The notes under the pieces: model-generated
Told to the model about the DNA's origin: nothing
The model's database searches: none
What the model saw: the letters and a program-made list of their open reading frames with translations, nothing else
Shown here: piece after piece, positions 11,240 through 19,755 of the stretch
How positions within the stretch are numbered: position 1 is the first letter of the stretch
Layout of the letters: each line of letters begins with the position of its first letter
Position numbers and translations under genes: made by a program
Origin: Rhineura floridana
Lineage: Eukaryota > Chordata > Lepidosauria > Squamata > Rhineuridae
Length of the DNA stretch: 64,000 nucleotides
Direction of reading: 5' to 3'
Assembly (NCBI RefSeq): GCF_030035675.1
Contig: NC_084485.1
Coordinates: forward strand, 92,958,838 to 93,022,837

Positions 11240-12964
11240 CAGGGGTGGGGAACCTCCAACTTCCAGGTCAAACCTATCTTGCCAAGGGTTCAAATTTGGC
11301 TCACAAGCCTGTTTTCTCCATCCCCGCACATGACGTCATATGTGATGTCAGGTGTGGGAGACATAGGGCTCATCCAGACGACTGTAAAATGTGTGACATG
11401 ATCGCTTTGTGTTTTCATTATTTTTCTGTCGTCCATATGACGCCGCACACTTTTGCGCATTTTCACGCGGTTAAATCCGCTCCTGCAATACCACAAATCA
11501 TGCGATTTGCTTTTTTAAACCGGGAATCATCCGCTGTACCTTCAGGCGCTCGGATGCAATACCGCGGACTTTACAGCTGTGGGTGTTTGATGGGCAGTTC
11601 TTGGGCGGTTCCCCATATCCCTTCCCTCATTCTCAGCCAATCACGTATTTCCACTGTTGCGCATGTGCACGAATGTCCAGGTAAAGCTCGGGAAAAAGGA
11701 ACCTATCAGAGCAATGGTGTGGTGTTGGGGGCCCCCCTGCAACTTCTACTGTGCAGATGCAAAAAAGCACATTTGCACAGAAGCAGCAACAGCGGTTAAT
11801 TTTTAGCCAGCCTGCAAACTGGGCAGCCGCTCAGGGTGACATCTGCAATTGTGGTTAGGGAGAAAATATTTATCTTTGTCTAACCTCCACCTCCCACCCC
11901 TCACCCCCCGCATCAAATGCCCTTCTTGAACATATTGGTCTTTGCTTCCAGGCATCCAGAGTCAAGGGAGAGGGAGGGAGAAGAGAAATAGAGGCTTTCC
12001 TCTTGGATTACAGACACTCATGCACCCTTAGTCAATTTCGCTTTCCTGCCTGCAAGGCTACTCTCTTTGAGTCTTGTCAATTTCAACCACAGCCTGCAGG
12101 TTCTGGCAGCCCAGCTGAGCTGAAAAGCATACAGTCGCTTTTGCGAAATATCGCAAATACAAGCAAAAACCCCACAGGAATTATTGGCATATACTGTAAG
12201 TGGTGTGCTAGAGCGTCTCAGCCACCTGCGACCATAGAGACTGGTGGTCTACCTTCCTAGACATGACACATCATTACTTGCTGTTCTGGAGAAATAAGTG
12301 GAATTGCAATCATGTGTATCTCCAGAAACGTTAATATGCATACGGGTCCTCTCGCTGCGTGTGTGGGCGCAAAAAAAGTGGGTTTTTTTATTGGGAAAGA
12401 GCGAACAAATAGGCAAAGTGAGGACTGTCAGATGACGAACCGGATATGGAAAACATGGATTATCCTGCTCCATTTGGATGAGCCCATAGAGATGTGGCTA
12501 CCAGCCAATACACATTTGGGAGCCTTAAATGCCATTGAGCAAGGGAAAACCTGCTGGAACAGCTGTACAAGCAGATTCCTGTGCACGTGGATGCAGTGGA
12601 TACTTGCAGAAGGCAGACTTTGACTCTTCCACCCATCAGCTACTACCCATCCCCACCCCCCAATAACTTACTAGTGTAGTCAATCCAATAGGCTTCAGCT
12701 GATGGGCGGTAGAGCCAAATCATTCACTGGCTGGTAGCCACATCTCTATGTGCCCTACACCTAGCATCACATATGACATCAGGTGTAGGGCTAATGGATA
12801 ATAAAGCTGAAGCCTCAGGTGCTTTAACGCACTTTGCAAGTCTGCATGGTGCTTTGAAGTCCCAACTTTAGGACTTCAAAGTGCCCAAAGTGATTGACAG
12901 GCAGGCAGTCCTACCGTCCTGTCAAATTTGTCCCACAAGGCTAGGATCTGATAAGGATCCCCTG
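11240..12964. mobile_element. Old palindromic hAT-like element split by a younger insertion
   Basis: The left end CAGGGGTGGGGAACC is hAT-like and the right limit is placed at CCCCTG (12959-12964), but no 8-bp duplication was found, so the limits are tentative. The firm evidence is an inverted repeat of about 70 bases. The sequence running through 11330-11365 and 12486-12545 reappears reversed at about 12722-12790 (TGGCTGGTAGCCACATCTC). The insertion at 11366-12485 interrupts only the left arm. Confidence 0.5.
11366..12485. mobile_element. GGGCTCATCC TIR element, copy 1 (PIF/Harbinger-like or unclassified)
   Basis: The ends are GGGCTCATCCAGACGAC and GGATGAGCCC, flanked by ATA on both sides (11363-11365 and 12486-12488). 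The uninterrupted arm of the host palindrome carries a single ATA at the same place, which fixes the target duplication at 3 bp. A second copy at 61367-63678 shares both ends and several internal blocks: GTGTATCTCCAGAAACG, the CACAGGAATTATTGGCATAT block, and the terminal AGAGCGAACAAATAGG block. No transposase is encoded. A 3-bp duplication and a GGG start suit PIF/Harbinger, but the usual TWA target preference is only partly met. Confidence 0.75.
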
Positions 12965-13110
12965 GCAAATAGTACCTTCAGGGTGAGGATTTTCATCATG
13001 ACTATGATGTAGGGGGAAAGGATTAATCACTTTCTTGCTGTACACCACAATCGCAGTCCTAATTGCTCTTTCCCATACAATTGCTGCTGTTTTAAAAGAA
13101 CAAACAGACA

Positions 13111-13315
13111 CAATCCCGTTCCGTGCCCGGGACCTACCGGGCAGAGGGACGAGCTTGCGGCCGCTGTCGATGTCCCGGCCGCCATCTTGGAAGGGATGCG
13201 TGCACACACGGCGCGCTGGCGCGCCGTCGTGTGACGCGGCAGGGAGGCGGGGCGGCTGAAGGCTATTTAAGGCCGCCCCGCCTGCTTCCCGCCATCCAAT
13301 TCAAATTTCGGCGGC
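13111..13315 (+). repeat. Ngaro terminal repeat A1
   Basis: 205 bases matching A2 at 18893-19097. It begins with the CAATC core shared with the target. It contains a GCCGCCATCTTGG motif, a GGCGCGCTGGCGCGCC palindrome and a TATTTAAG box, so it probably holds the promoter. Confidence 0.9.
13178..13271 (+). promoter_or_regulatory. Probable Ngaro promoter: YY1-like site and TATA-like box
   Basis: GCCGCCATCTTGG (13178-13190) matches the YY1 consensus, and TATTTAAG (13264-13271) is a TATA-like box about 80 bases downstream, in GC-rich sequence. The same pair recurs in A2 (YY1-like motif near 18960-18972, TATTTAAG at 19046-19053). Being in the 5' repeat ahead of the first reading frame suits a retroelement promoter. 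Function is inferred. Confidence 0.55.
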
Positions 13316-13840
13316 CGCAGCAGCAGCAGCTTCGGCTCGGCGCGGTTTTTTTTTTTTTTCGGTGGCAGCTTCGGCGCGGCTCCTTTTGGTCAGCAGCAGC
13401 TTCGGCGCGGTGCGGCTTCTTTGCCGGCGCACGTGGGCCTCCGGAGGCTTCCTGAGGCCAGGGTGGCTGGGCGGCAGCGAGCCCCCCCCCAGCCTCATTG
13501 GGAGACAGGGAGGCAGCGGCGGCTGGCACCAAGGCCTATGCGGCGAGGATCCTGGGGCAGTCACTACGAGGCGGCAGCGCAGGATCGGATCCAGCAGCGG
13601 CGAGGACCACAGGCTAGGCGGCCTTTGGCCGGCAACTTTTAAATTTAATTATTAATTTTAATTAACGCGGGGGTAGGTGGGGCACGACCCCAACCATCAA
13701 TCCTTGCCACGTGCAGGGCAATTAGGCTCCCCTCCAGGATAATTGGGTGCCGGGAGGGGGTATTGAATAAGCAGGCGGGCCCCTTCACAACGTCTTGAAA
13801 TCACGTCATTTTGTAAGCGGGGCCCCTATCTCCCTCTAGT
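13316..13840 (+). other. Ngaro 5' leader with short GC-rich repeats
   Basis: The leader contains imperfect repeats of CAGCAGCAGCTTCGGCGCGG around 13318-13415 and a T run near 13348-13359, then GC-rich sequence up to the first ATG at 13841. No separate gene is seen. Confidence 0.6.
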
Positions 13841-15289
13841 ATGCCACCTAAGAAAGGACAAGGGGGGCCAAAAGGGAAAGGAAAGGCCCCCAGAGCAGGG
13901 GGGAGATGCCCACCCCCAGCGGCAGAGGGGGCAAGGAGTGGGGAGGGGCCACCATGGGCAGCCATATTAGCCAGGTTGGAAGCCCTAGAGCATGGCTCAG
14001 GCCATCCTAGTGCACCTCGGGACCAACCTGTGACAGGGAGGAAGGACCCACCACCCAAACGGTCTCGGGGGAAAACGCAGCGGCCAGTGAACAGTGCTAA
14101 TGCAGGGGCTGTTGCTTCCATCTTAGCGCGACTGGATGTGCTGGAGGCCGGGCTCAGGGCTGAGGCGAGGACGCCCAGCATAGAGCCAGGCGCAACTCCC
14201 ACCTTGCAAGCAGCCCCAACAATGCAGCCCGCACAAGGACCTTCGGCGGAAAGCACACAGGGTGAGTCCTCTATCATGCCACAACAACAAGGGCAGCGGC
14301 AGTGGAGCTGGGCCCCCTGGGGGCACCCCTACTGGCCCTTTTCCCCACCAGCGGTAACCGAGGGATATGGGCAGGCAGGGACCCTCGCCGGCGGGGGGGA
14401 GGTTACGCCACAGCAGCAGCATCCCCTAAGGGAGGCCTGCGAGCAGGTCTGGCACCTCGCTGCTGGGACGGCGACGGAAGGAGGGCATCAGCCCGCCCTG
14501 TCTGCCAACCCCCCTGCAGAGATATCCGACCCCCTGGGATCAGTCAGAGAGGGGGCCATACCTTTTGGGGAAACGTCTGCCCCACTGGGTTTTCATCTTC
14601 TGCCTGCTACGAAGGACAGAATATGGAGGGGTGAGTATGTGGACCTATTCTCGCTCTTGTACAGGGAGCCGGCTGGGAAGGATAGGGATAAAGGGGAACA
14701 TGCAGAGCCCGATAGGCCCAAGCGCCGACGGGTAGAGCGCTCTTGGTCTAACTGGCTGCCTGCATTCCTTACGTACATGGGGGTGGTAATACAGAGGCAG
14801 CCTCATAGGGCCTCGGTACTGATCAAATACCTCGATATCATATACCGGGGCTACTCTGAGTTTCAAGGGACGGCATGGCTGGACTACGACCAGGCGTTCC
14901 GTATGAGTGCGGCTTTTGATACATCCCTCCCCTGGGACAAAAAGAAGGCTGACCTGTGGCTGCAATTTATGGCACATTCTAGACCCATGGCAGGTGATAG
15001 GGCGGACAGCGGCCATCTCTTGGCGCGCCAGGCATCAGCAACTGCTTCCCGCGGGCCTGCGGGGCAGGGGGTTCAACCCCGCCTGCTTTGCTGGGAGTTC
15101 AGCTCGCGTGGCCTTTGCGGTCGGAGCCCGTGCAGGTTCAGACATGAATGTGCCATATGTGGGGGCCCCCACGCCTGCACTAGCTGCCCCAGGGGCCGCC
15201 CCTTCAGGGGTGGAAACAGGGATTCGGCTGGCGCAAGGAAGACAGGGGCTGCAGGCGCAGCTCAGGGAAAGGGGCCCCAGCCCAATTAA
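13841..15289 (+). CDS. Ngaro ORF1, gag-like zinc-finger protein
   Basis: A 482-residue frame starts at an ATG after the leader (MPPKKGQGG). The first 300 residues are low-complexity, rich in Gly, Pro, Ala and Gln, with a basic KRRR cluster near residue 295. The C-terminal part has a CCCH-type finger (C-x8-C-x4-C-x3-H around residue 420) followed by a second Cys-rich knuckle (CAICGGPHACTSC). In Ngaro and DIRS elements the first frame is the presumed nucleocapsid-like RNA-binding protein, and zinc knuckles here suit that role. It overlaps the start of the polymerase frame, a usual arrangement in this family. Confidence 0.8.
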   Translation: MPPKKGQGGPKGKGKAPRAGGRCPPPAAEGARSGEGPPWAAILARLEALEHGSGHPSAPRDQPVTGRKDPPPKRSRGKTQRPVNSANAGAVASILARLDVLEAGLRAEARTPSIEPGATPTLQAAPTMQPAQGPSAESTQGESSIMPQQQGQRQWSWAPWGHPYWPFSPPAVTEGYGQAGTLAGGGEVTPQQQHPLREACEQVWHLAAGTATEGGHQPALSANPPAEISDPLGSVREGAIPFGETSAPLGFHLLPATKDRIWRGEYVDLFSLLYREPAGKDRDKGEHAEPDRPKRRRVERSWSNWLPAFLTYMGVVIQRQPHRASVLIKYLDIIYRGYSEFQGTAWLDYDQAFRMSAAFDTSLPWDKKKADLWLQFMAHSRPMAGDRADSGHLLARQASATASRGPAGQGVQPRLLCWEFSSRGLCGRSPCRFRHECAICGGPHACTSCPRGRPFRGGNRDSAGARKTGAAGAAQGKGPQPN

Positions 15290-16877
15290 AATTGCCGAGC
15301 TCCAACACTTACTCCACCTTTACCCCCTAGTCCAAGATGCCCAGTTTTTACTCGAAGGCTTCACAGTGGGTTTTCGGATCCCCTATTTGGGTCCCAGGCG
15401 ACCTTTCATGTCTCGCAACCTTAAGTCAGTGGAAGGCATGGAATCAGTTCTGAGAGAAAAAATTAGGAAGGAAGTAGTAGCCGGCCGGGTTTTGGGCCCC
15501 TTTGCTGCACCACCCATCCCCTCACTCAGAGTTTCCCCGTTGGGCCTCGTCCCCAAGAGGGCACCAGGCGAATTTCGCCTGATACACCACCTGTCCTTTC
15601 CACAGGGTGAGTCAGTCAATGACTTCATCCCAGCGGAGCTGTGCTCAGTCCGCTACACATCATTCGACTGTGCTGTGCGAATGGTCAGGGACTGCGGGGG
15701 TGGGGCCCTTATGGGAAAGTGTGACATCAAGTCTGCTTTCCGCCTCCTCCCGGTCCACCCACAGGACTTCGAGCTGTTGGGCTTGGCTTTTGAGGGTGAA
15801 TATTACGTGGACAGGGCATTGCCTATGGGCTGCTCTATATCATGCTCTGTTTTCGAGCGCTTCAGCTCCTTCTTGGAGTGGGCGGTCAAGAGGCGCGCAG
15901 GCTTGCAATCAGTGGTACACTATTTGGATGACTACCTGTTTGCGGGCCCTGCGGACTCAGGCACCTGTAGGGCGTTCATGGCACATTTCGCGGGGCTGGC
16001 TGGGGAGCTGGGCGTCCCCCTCGCGGCCGAGAAAACTGAGGGCCCATCCACCGCTATCACGTTTCTGGGCATCGAGATAGATACGGTGGCCCAATGCTGC
16101 AGGCTCCCTCATGACAAGTTGGGGGCCCTCAGGGAGAAGATCTCAGAAGTGGTCAGTTCTAATAAGGTGACATTAGCCACTCTCCAACGGCTGGCAGGCC
16201 ATCTGAACTTTGCCTGCAGGGTTGTAGCGCCCGGCCGTGCCTTCCTGCGGTGCGTATATGACGCCATGGCTGGCCTATCACGATCCTACCACCGCACACG
16301 GGTGACAGCCACTCTTAGGGCTGACCTGACAGTGTGGTCCACCTTCTTGCGGGAATTTAATGGGGTCTCCCTATGGAGAAGGGATCGCCTGTTGGAGGCT
16401 GAGCTACAGGTGCACTCCGATGCCTCGGGTGCCTTCGGTTTTGGGGTCATTCTTCAGGACTCATGGTGCCACGGCAGCTGGCCGCAGGGCTGGACACTGG
16501 CTGGCCTGACCAGAGACCTGACGTTCTTGGAGTTCTTCCCCATTGTCGTGGCCGTACACCTCTGGCCCGACAAGTTGTGTAATTCCTCAGTCCACTTTTG
16601 GTGTGACAACCTCCCCACAGTGCACGTTATTAACACCCTGTCCTCTAGAAACCCCAACGTTATGCTTCTGGTGCGAGCATTCGTGCTCCAATGTCTTCGC
16701 TATAATACTCAGTTCCTGGCGCGCCACGTTCCGGGTATTGACAATAGTATTGCTGATGCTCTATCACGGAACCAGATGGAGAAGTTTCGCCAGCTGGCAC
16801 CGTGGGCAAGGGCTCTGCCGGAGGCGTTCCCCCCAGCGCTATGGGAGATTGGAGGATTGAATCAGAAAGGGCCATAA
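15144..16877 (+). CDS. Ngaro reverse transcriptase - RNase H
   Basis: The frame is open from upstream of this point. The start given is the first ATG near the end of ORF1 (MNVPYVGAP) and is not certain. The reverse transcriptase domain includes KCDIKSAFRLLPVHPQDFEL, LPMGCSISCSVFERFS and the catalytic YLDD at about 15920-15931. RNase H follows with HSDASGAFGFGV, a CDN block and a C-terminal DALSRN. The order RT-RH without integrase is that of DIRS-like elements, where a tyrosine recombinase replaces the integrase. It would copy the element RNA into DNA in the cell. Confidence 0.9.
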   Translation: MNVPYVGAPTPALAAPGAAPSGVETGIRLAQGRQGLQAQLRERGPSPIKIAELQHLLHLYPLVQDAQFLLEGFTVGFRIPYLGPRRPFMSRNLKSVEGMESVLREKIRKEVVAGRVLGPFAAPPIPSLRVSPLGLVPKRAPGEFRLIHHLSFPQGESVNDFIPAELCSVRYTSFDCAVRMVRDCGGGALMGKCDIKSAFRLLPVHPQDFELLGLAFEGEYYVDRALPMGCSISCSVFERFSSFLEWAVKRRAGLQSVVHYLDDYLFAGPADSGTCRAFMAHFAGLAGELGVPLAAEKTEGPSTAITFLGIEIDTVAQCCRLPHDKLGALREKISEVVSSNKVTLATLQRLAGHLNFACRVVAPGRAFLRCVYDAMAGLSRSYHRTRVTATLRADLTVWSTFLREFNGVSLWRRDRLLEAELQVHSDASGAFGFGVILQDSWCHGSWPQGWTLAGLTRDLTFLEFFPIVVAVHLWPDKLCNSSVHFWCDNLPTVHVINTLSSRNPNVMLLVRAFVLQCLRYNTQFLARHVPGIDNSIADALSRNQMEKFRQLAPWARALPEAFPPALWEIGGLNQKGP

Positions 16878-17773
16878 GCCTTTCTGTGGCGCCCAGCACT
16901 TTGGCCAGCTACCAGGGGGCAGGTAGGGATCTATCAAACTTCAGAGAGTCCAGGGGTTACGCCCAGGAGTGGCCCATCCCGGTCGAGCAGCTTATGGAGT
17001 TCTGCGTGGAGGGGAAACGGAGAGGCCTTTCAGTCAGGACCATCAAAGGTAAGCTCTCAGGCCTCGCTTTCCTAGCGAAGGCACGGGGCTTTCAGGACTA
17101 CACGGGTGACTTTAGGGTGCGCCGGATGCTGGAGGGTTGGTCCCGCGAGCGCCCTTGCCCCCCGGATGCACGCCTCCCCTTTTCCCCGGAGCTATTGTTT
17201 GGCCTGCAGGGACAGTGGAAGCACTTGTGTTCTTCCCCTTTCGAGGCCCTGCTATATCATGCTGCGGCCCTCACTCTGTTTTTTGGGGCCTTCCGAATTG
17301 GGGAGGTGGTGGCGGCTTCTAAGATGGATAACTCCCTCCGAGCTCTGCTAGTCTCCAACCTCAGCTGGAGGGCAGAGCGGGCCCTCCTGCGGCTCAGGCG
17401 GTCTAAAACGGACCAGCATGGTAAGGGGCGCCTGGTGGTATTAGCCCCATGCCGGCAGCAAGAACTCTGCCCAGTAACAGCCCTGCGCGGTTTTGTGGCA
17501 GCGAGGGGGTCGCAGTCAGGGTACCTATTCATACATAGGAACTCCCAGCCCCTTACCAGATACCAGTTCTGGTCCGTGGCGAAGGCCGCACTGGGGAATT
17601 TAGGCGTGGACCCCAGTAAGTTCGGGACACACTCCTTCCGGATAGGCGCGGCCTCCACGGCGGCCCTATTGGGCTTCTCTAAAGACAGGCTTCAGGCTGT
17701 GGGCGGGTGGTCCTCGGACGCGTACAAGGCCTACGTTAGACCACTTGCTGACACACACGATGCCAGCGGCTAG
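16802..17773 (+). CDS. Ngaro tyrosine recombinase
   Basis: The frame overlaps the 3' end of the polymerase frame. The upstream limit is the open frame, not a proven start codon. The catalytic pattern of tyrosine recombinases is visible: Arg in FRIGEVV (about residue 164), H-x-x-R in THSFRIGAAS (about residue 277) and a nucleophile Tyr within SDAYKAYVRP (about residue 306-309). The N-terminal half resembles the SAM-like DNA-binding part of phage integrases. It would integrate a circular DNA form by strand exchange at a short core, which agrees with the absence of a target duplication. Confidence 0.9.
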   Translation: MGKGSAGGVPPSAMGDWRIESERAISLSVAPSTLASYQGAGRDLSNFRESRGYAQEWPIPVEQLMEFCVEGKRRGLSVRTIKGKLSGLAFLAKARGFQDYTGDFRVRRMLEGWSRERPCPPDARLPFSPELLFGLQGQWKHLCSSPFEALLYHAAALTLFFGAFRIGEVVAASKMDNSLRALLVSNLSWRAERALLRLRRSKTDQHGKGRLVVLAPCRQQELCPVTALRGFVAARGSQSGYLFIHRNSQPLTRYQFWSVAKAALGNLGVDPSKFGTHSFRIGAASTAALLGFSKDRLQAVGGWSSDAYKAYVRPLADTHDASG

Positions 17774-18436
17774 ATGTTGGCCCCCCCAGGGCCCCCCCCA
17801 TTGTTACCCAATGTCGTTGTTGTTTCAACAGATCGCTGGACAAGATCGGAGCAGCCACGCATCCTCCTATGTGGCCACAGTATGATGTTCTGGGCGGGCC
17901 GCAGGGCGGCGAAGTCTCGCTTTGGCACGCAGCTGGGGCTCAGTCAATGGGCCGCAGTGCGGTGGCTGGGACGTCGGGGGATGCGTTGGGACGGGCTCCT
18001 GCCAGCCTTGTTTCAACCGGCTGTGGAAGTGGCAGTGCCCCAGGTGCTGGTCATCCACCTCGGGGGCAACGACTTGGGTCTGTTAAAGGGCAAGGCCCTA
18101 ATTGAACAGGCATGCGGTGACCTCCGGGCCATTGCACGTCGCTGGCCGGGGGTGCACTTAGTGTGGTCAGACATCCTGCCGCGCAGGAGGTGGAATTGTG
18201 CCGGTGACCCACGAGGGATGGACAGGGCACGGAAAAAGGTGAACAGGCAAATTCAGAGGGCCCTTAGGGACTTGGGAGGTTCTGTCATCCACCACCCTGA
18301 GGTGGGCCACAACAAGCTTGAGCTGTTTCGGCCTGACGGCATCCATTTGACGGACACGGGCAACGACATCTTTCTAAGGGACCTGCAGAAGGGTTTACAC
18401 CAGATTCTTATCGGGTGTGGGGTAAAGGGGGACTAA
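17774..18436 (+). CDS. Ngaro SGNH hydrolase
   Basis: A 220-residue frame starts with ATG immediately after the recombinase frame ends and in the same register. The SGNH/GDSL-esterase blocks are present: GHS with the predicted nucleophile Ser36, GGND at 97-100 (oxyanion Gly and Asn), and D188-x-x-H191 in PDGIHLT. A predicted hydrolase gene of this type is known in vertebrate Ngaro elements and in some LINEs. Its substrate is unknown; a lipid or acyl ester is the usual guess from the fold. All four signature blocks are kept, so it has been under selection until recently. Confidence 0.88.
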   Translation: MLAPPGPPPLLPNVVVVSTDRWTRSEQPRILLCGHSMMFWAGRRAAKSRFGTQLGLSQWAAVRWLGRRGMRWDGLLPALFQPAVEVAVPQVLVIHLGGNDLGLLKGKALIEQACGDLRAIARRWPGVHLVWSDILPRRRWNCAGDPRGMDRARKKVNRQIQRALRDLGGSVIHHPEVGHNKLELFRPDGIHLTDTGNDIFLRDLQKGLHQILIGCGVKGD

Positions 18437-18460
18437 GCAGAGGCTTGTCCCCCTTCTGTG

Positions 18461-18897
18461 GCGAAGAAGTGCGGGGAAAGGTTAAAGGGAAAGGGCAGCT
18501 AGGTGACACCTTTAGGCACCTTTGGGGGTGACAGGCGGTCCGGAGGCCTGCAGCTCAGGGCTACACAGCCCAGGGACAGGGTACGGGCCGCCTTTGGGGC
18601 CAACGTGCCTCATCCGCTCGGAGTTTCAGGGCTCCGAGGGGCGGTGATGCGGGTTGGACCCCCTACACATCTTCAGGGTGTGGCTGGAGCTGGAGGGCTG
18701 GCACAGGGCAGCCCCAGGCTCAGGCAGGGCATGGTCGCCCGATAGCTGCTAACAGGCTTTGCCTGGATCACCAGAATGCCCCGCCCTTAATCTCCCTTCT
18801 GCAGGTTCATTATTCAATTGATTCTGTTTAAATAAAGTGGCCCATTATTTACCCAAGCAATGGTGTCTGTGTTTTATTTCGGCAATAGGCCGCAATC
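18461..18897 (+). repeat. Ngaro repeat B1
   Basis: 437 bases, the same length as B2 (19319-19755) and differing at about two positions. It ends in the CAATC core that overlaps the start of A2. Confidence 0.9.
18831..18836 (+). terminator. Poly(A) signal in Ngaro B1
   Basis: AATAAA in TTTAAATAAAGTGG, followed about 25-45 bases later by GT-rich sequence (TGGTGTCTGTG). B2 has the same signal at 19689-19694. It probably marks the 3' end of the element transcript. Confidence 0.6.
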
Positions 18898-19097
18898 CCG
18901 TTCCGTGCCCGGGACCTACCGGGCAGAGGGACGAGCTTGCGGCCGCTGTCGATGTCCCGGCCGCCATCTTGGAAGGGATGCGTGCACACACGGCGCGCTG
19001 GCGCGCCGTCGTGTGACGCGGCAGGGAGGCGGGGCGGCTGAAGGCTATTTAAGGCCGCCCCGCCTGCTTCCCGCCATCCAATTCAAATTTCGGCGGC
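18893..19097 (+). repeat. Ngaro repeat A2
   Basis: Direct copy of A1, joined to B1 through the CAATC core. The 19098-19318 spacer between A2 and B2 is unique sequence, as in other Ngaro elements. Confidence 0.9.
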
Positions 19098-19318
19098 ACC
19101 CGCCCGACCCTCCCTCTGCTGCAGTGTGATCCATTTGGTCGCTACAGGGCCGACTAGGAATTTTTGGCCTGCCTGCCTCGCTTTGCTGGCAGGTTTCTTT
19201 TGCCTACTCCACACTGTGGTTGGGGGGAGGGGTCAAGGGTTAGCACGGGTGCCCCTGGGGTCAATAGGCTGATTGGGCTGTTTAGTTTGAATTGTTAACG
19301 GTCACTTTTGGAGTGCAA

Positions 19319-19755
19319 GCGAAGAAGTGCGGGGAAAGGTTAAAGGGAAAGGGCAGCTAGGTGACACCTTTAGGCACCTTTGGGGGTGACAGGCGGTCCG
19401 GAGGCCTGCAGCTCAGGGCTACACGGCCCGGGGACAGGGTACGGGCCGCCTTTGGGGCCAACGTGCCTCATCCGCTCGGAGTTTCAGGGCTCCGAGGGGC
19501 GGTGATGCGGGTTGGACCCCCTACACATCTTCAGGGTGTGGCTGGAGCTGGAGGGCTGGCACAGGGCAGCCCCAGGCTCAGGCAGGGCATGGTCGCCCGA
19601 TAGCTGCTAACAGGCTTTGCCTGGATCACCAGAATGCCCCGCCCTTAATCTCCCTTCTGCAGGTTCATTATTCAATTGATTCTGTTTAAATAAAGTGGCC
19701 CATTATTTACCCAAGCAATGGTGTCTGTGTTTTATTTCGGCAATAGGCCGCAATC
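19319..19755 (+). repeat. Ngaro terminal repeat B2
   Basis: Direct copy of B1. Its last five bases (CAATC, 19751-19755) are the right crossover core. The following ACATATTT is the flank. Confidence 0.9.

Larger units (their letters stand above)
13111..19755 (+). mobile_element. Ngaro-type (DIRS-like) tyrosine-recombinase retrotransposon, looks whole
   Basis: The split direct repeats are diagnostic of Ngaro. A1 (13111-13315) precedes the coding region; B1 (18461-18897), A2 (18893-19097) and B2 (19319-19755) follow it. The A pair looks identical and the B pair differs at about two positions, so the copy is young. The coding parts are gag-like, reverse transcriptase/RNase H, tyrosine recombinase and SGNH hydrolase, all in long open frames. 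There is no target duplication, as expected for recombinase-mediated entry. No break was noticed. Confidence 0.95.

Noticed and set aside
11240-12964. A firmly bounded hAT element with 8-bp duplication
   Set aside because: The palindrome is real, but the flanking octamers TTTTAAAC and GCAAATAG do not match, so the outer limits remain tentative.
13801-14422. Minus-strand open frames of 99-158 codons
   Set aside because: They are antisense to the Ngaro gag-like frame and result from its high GC content.
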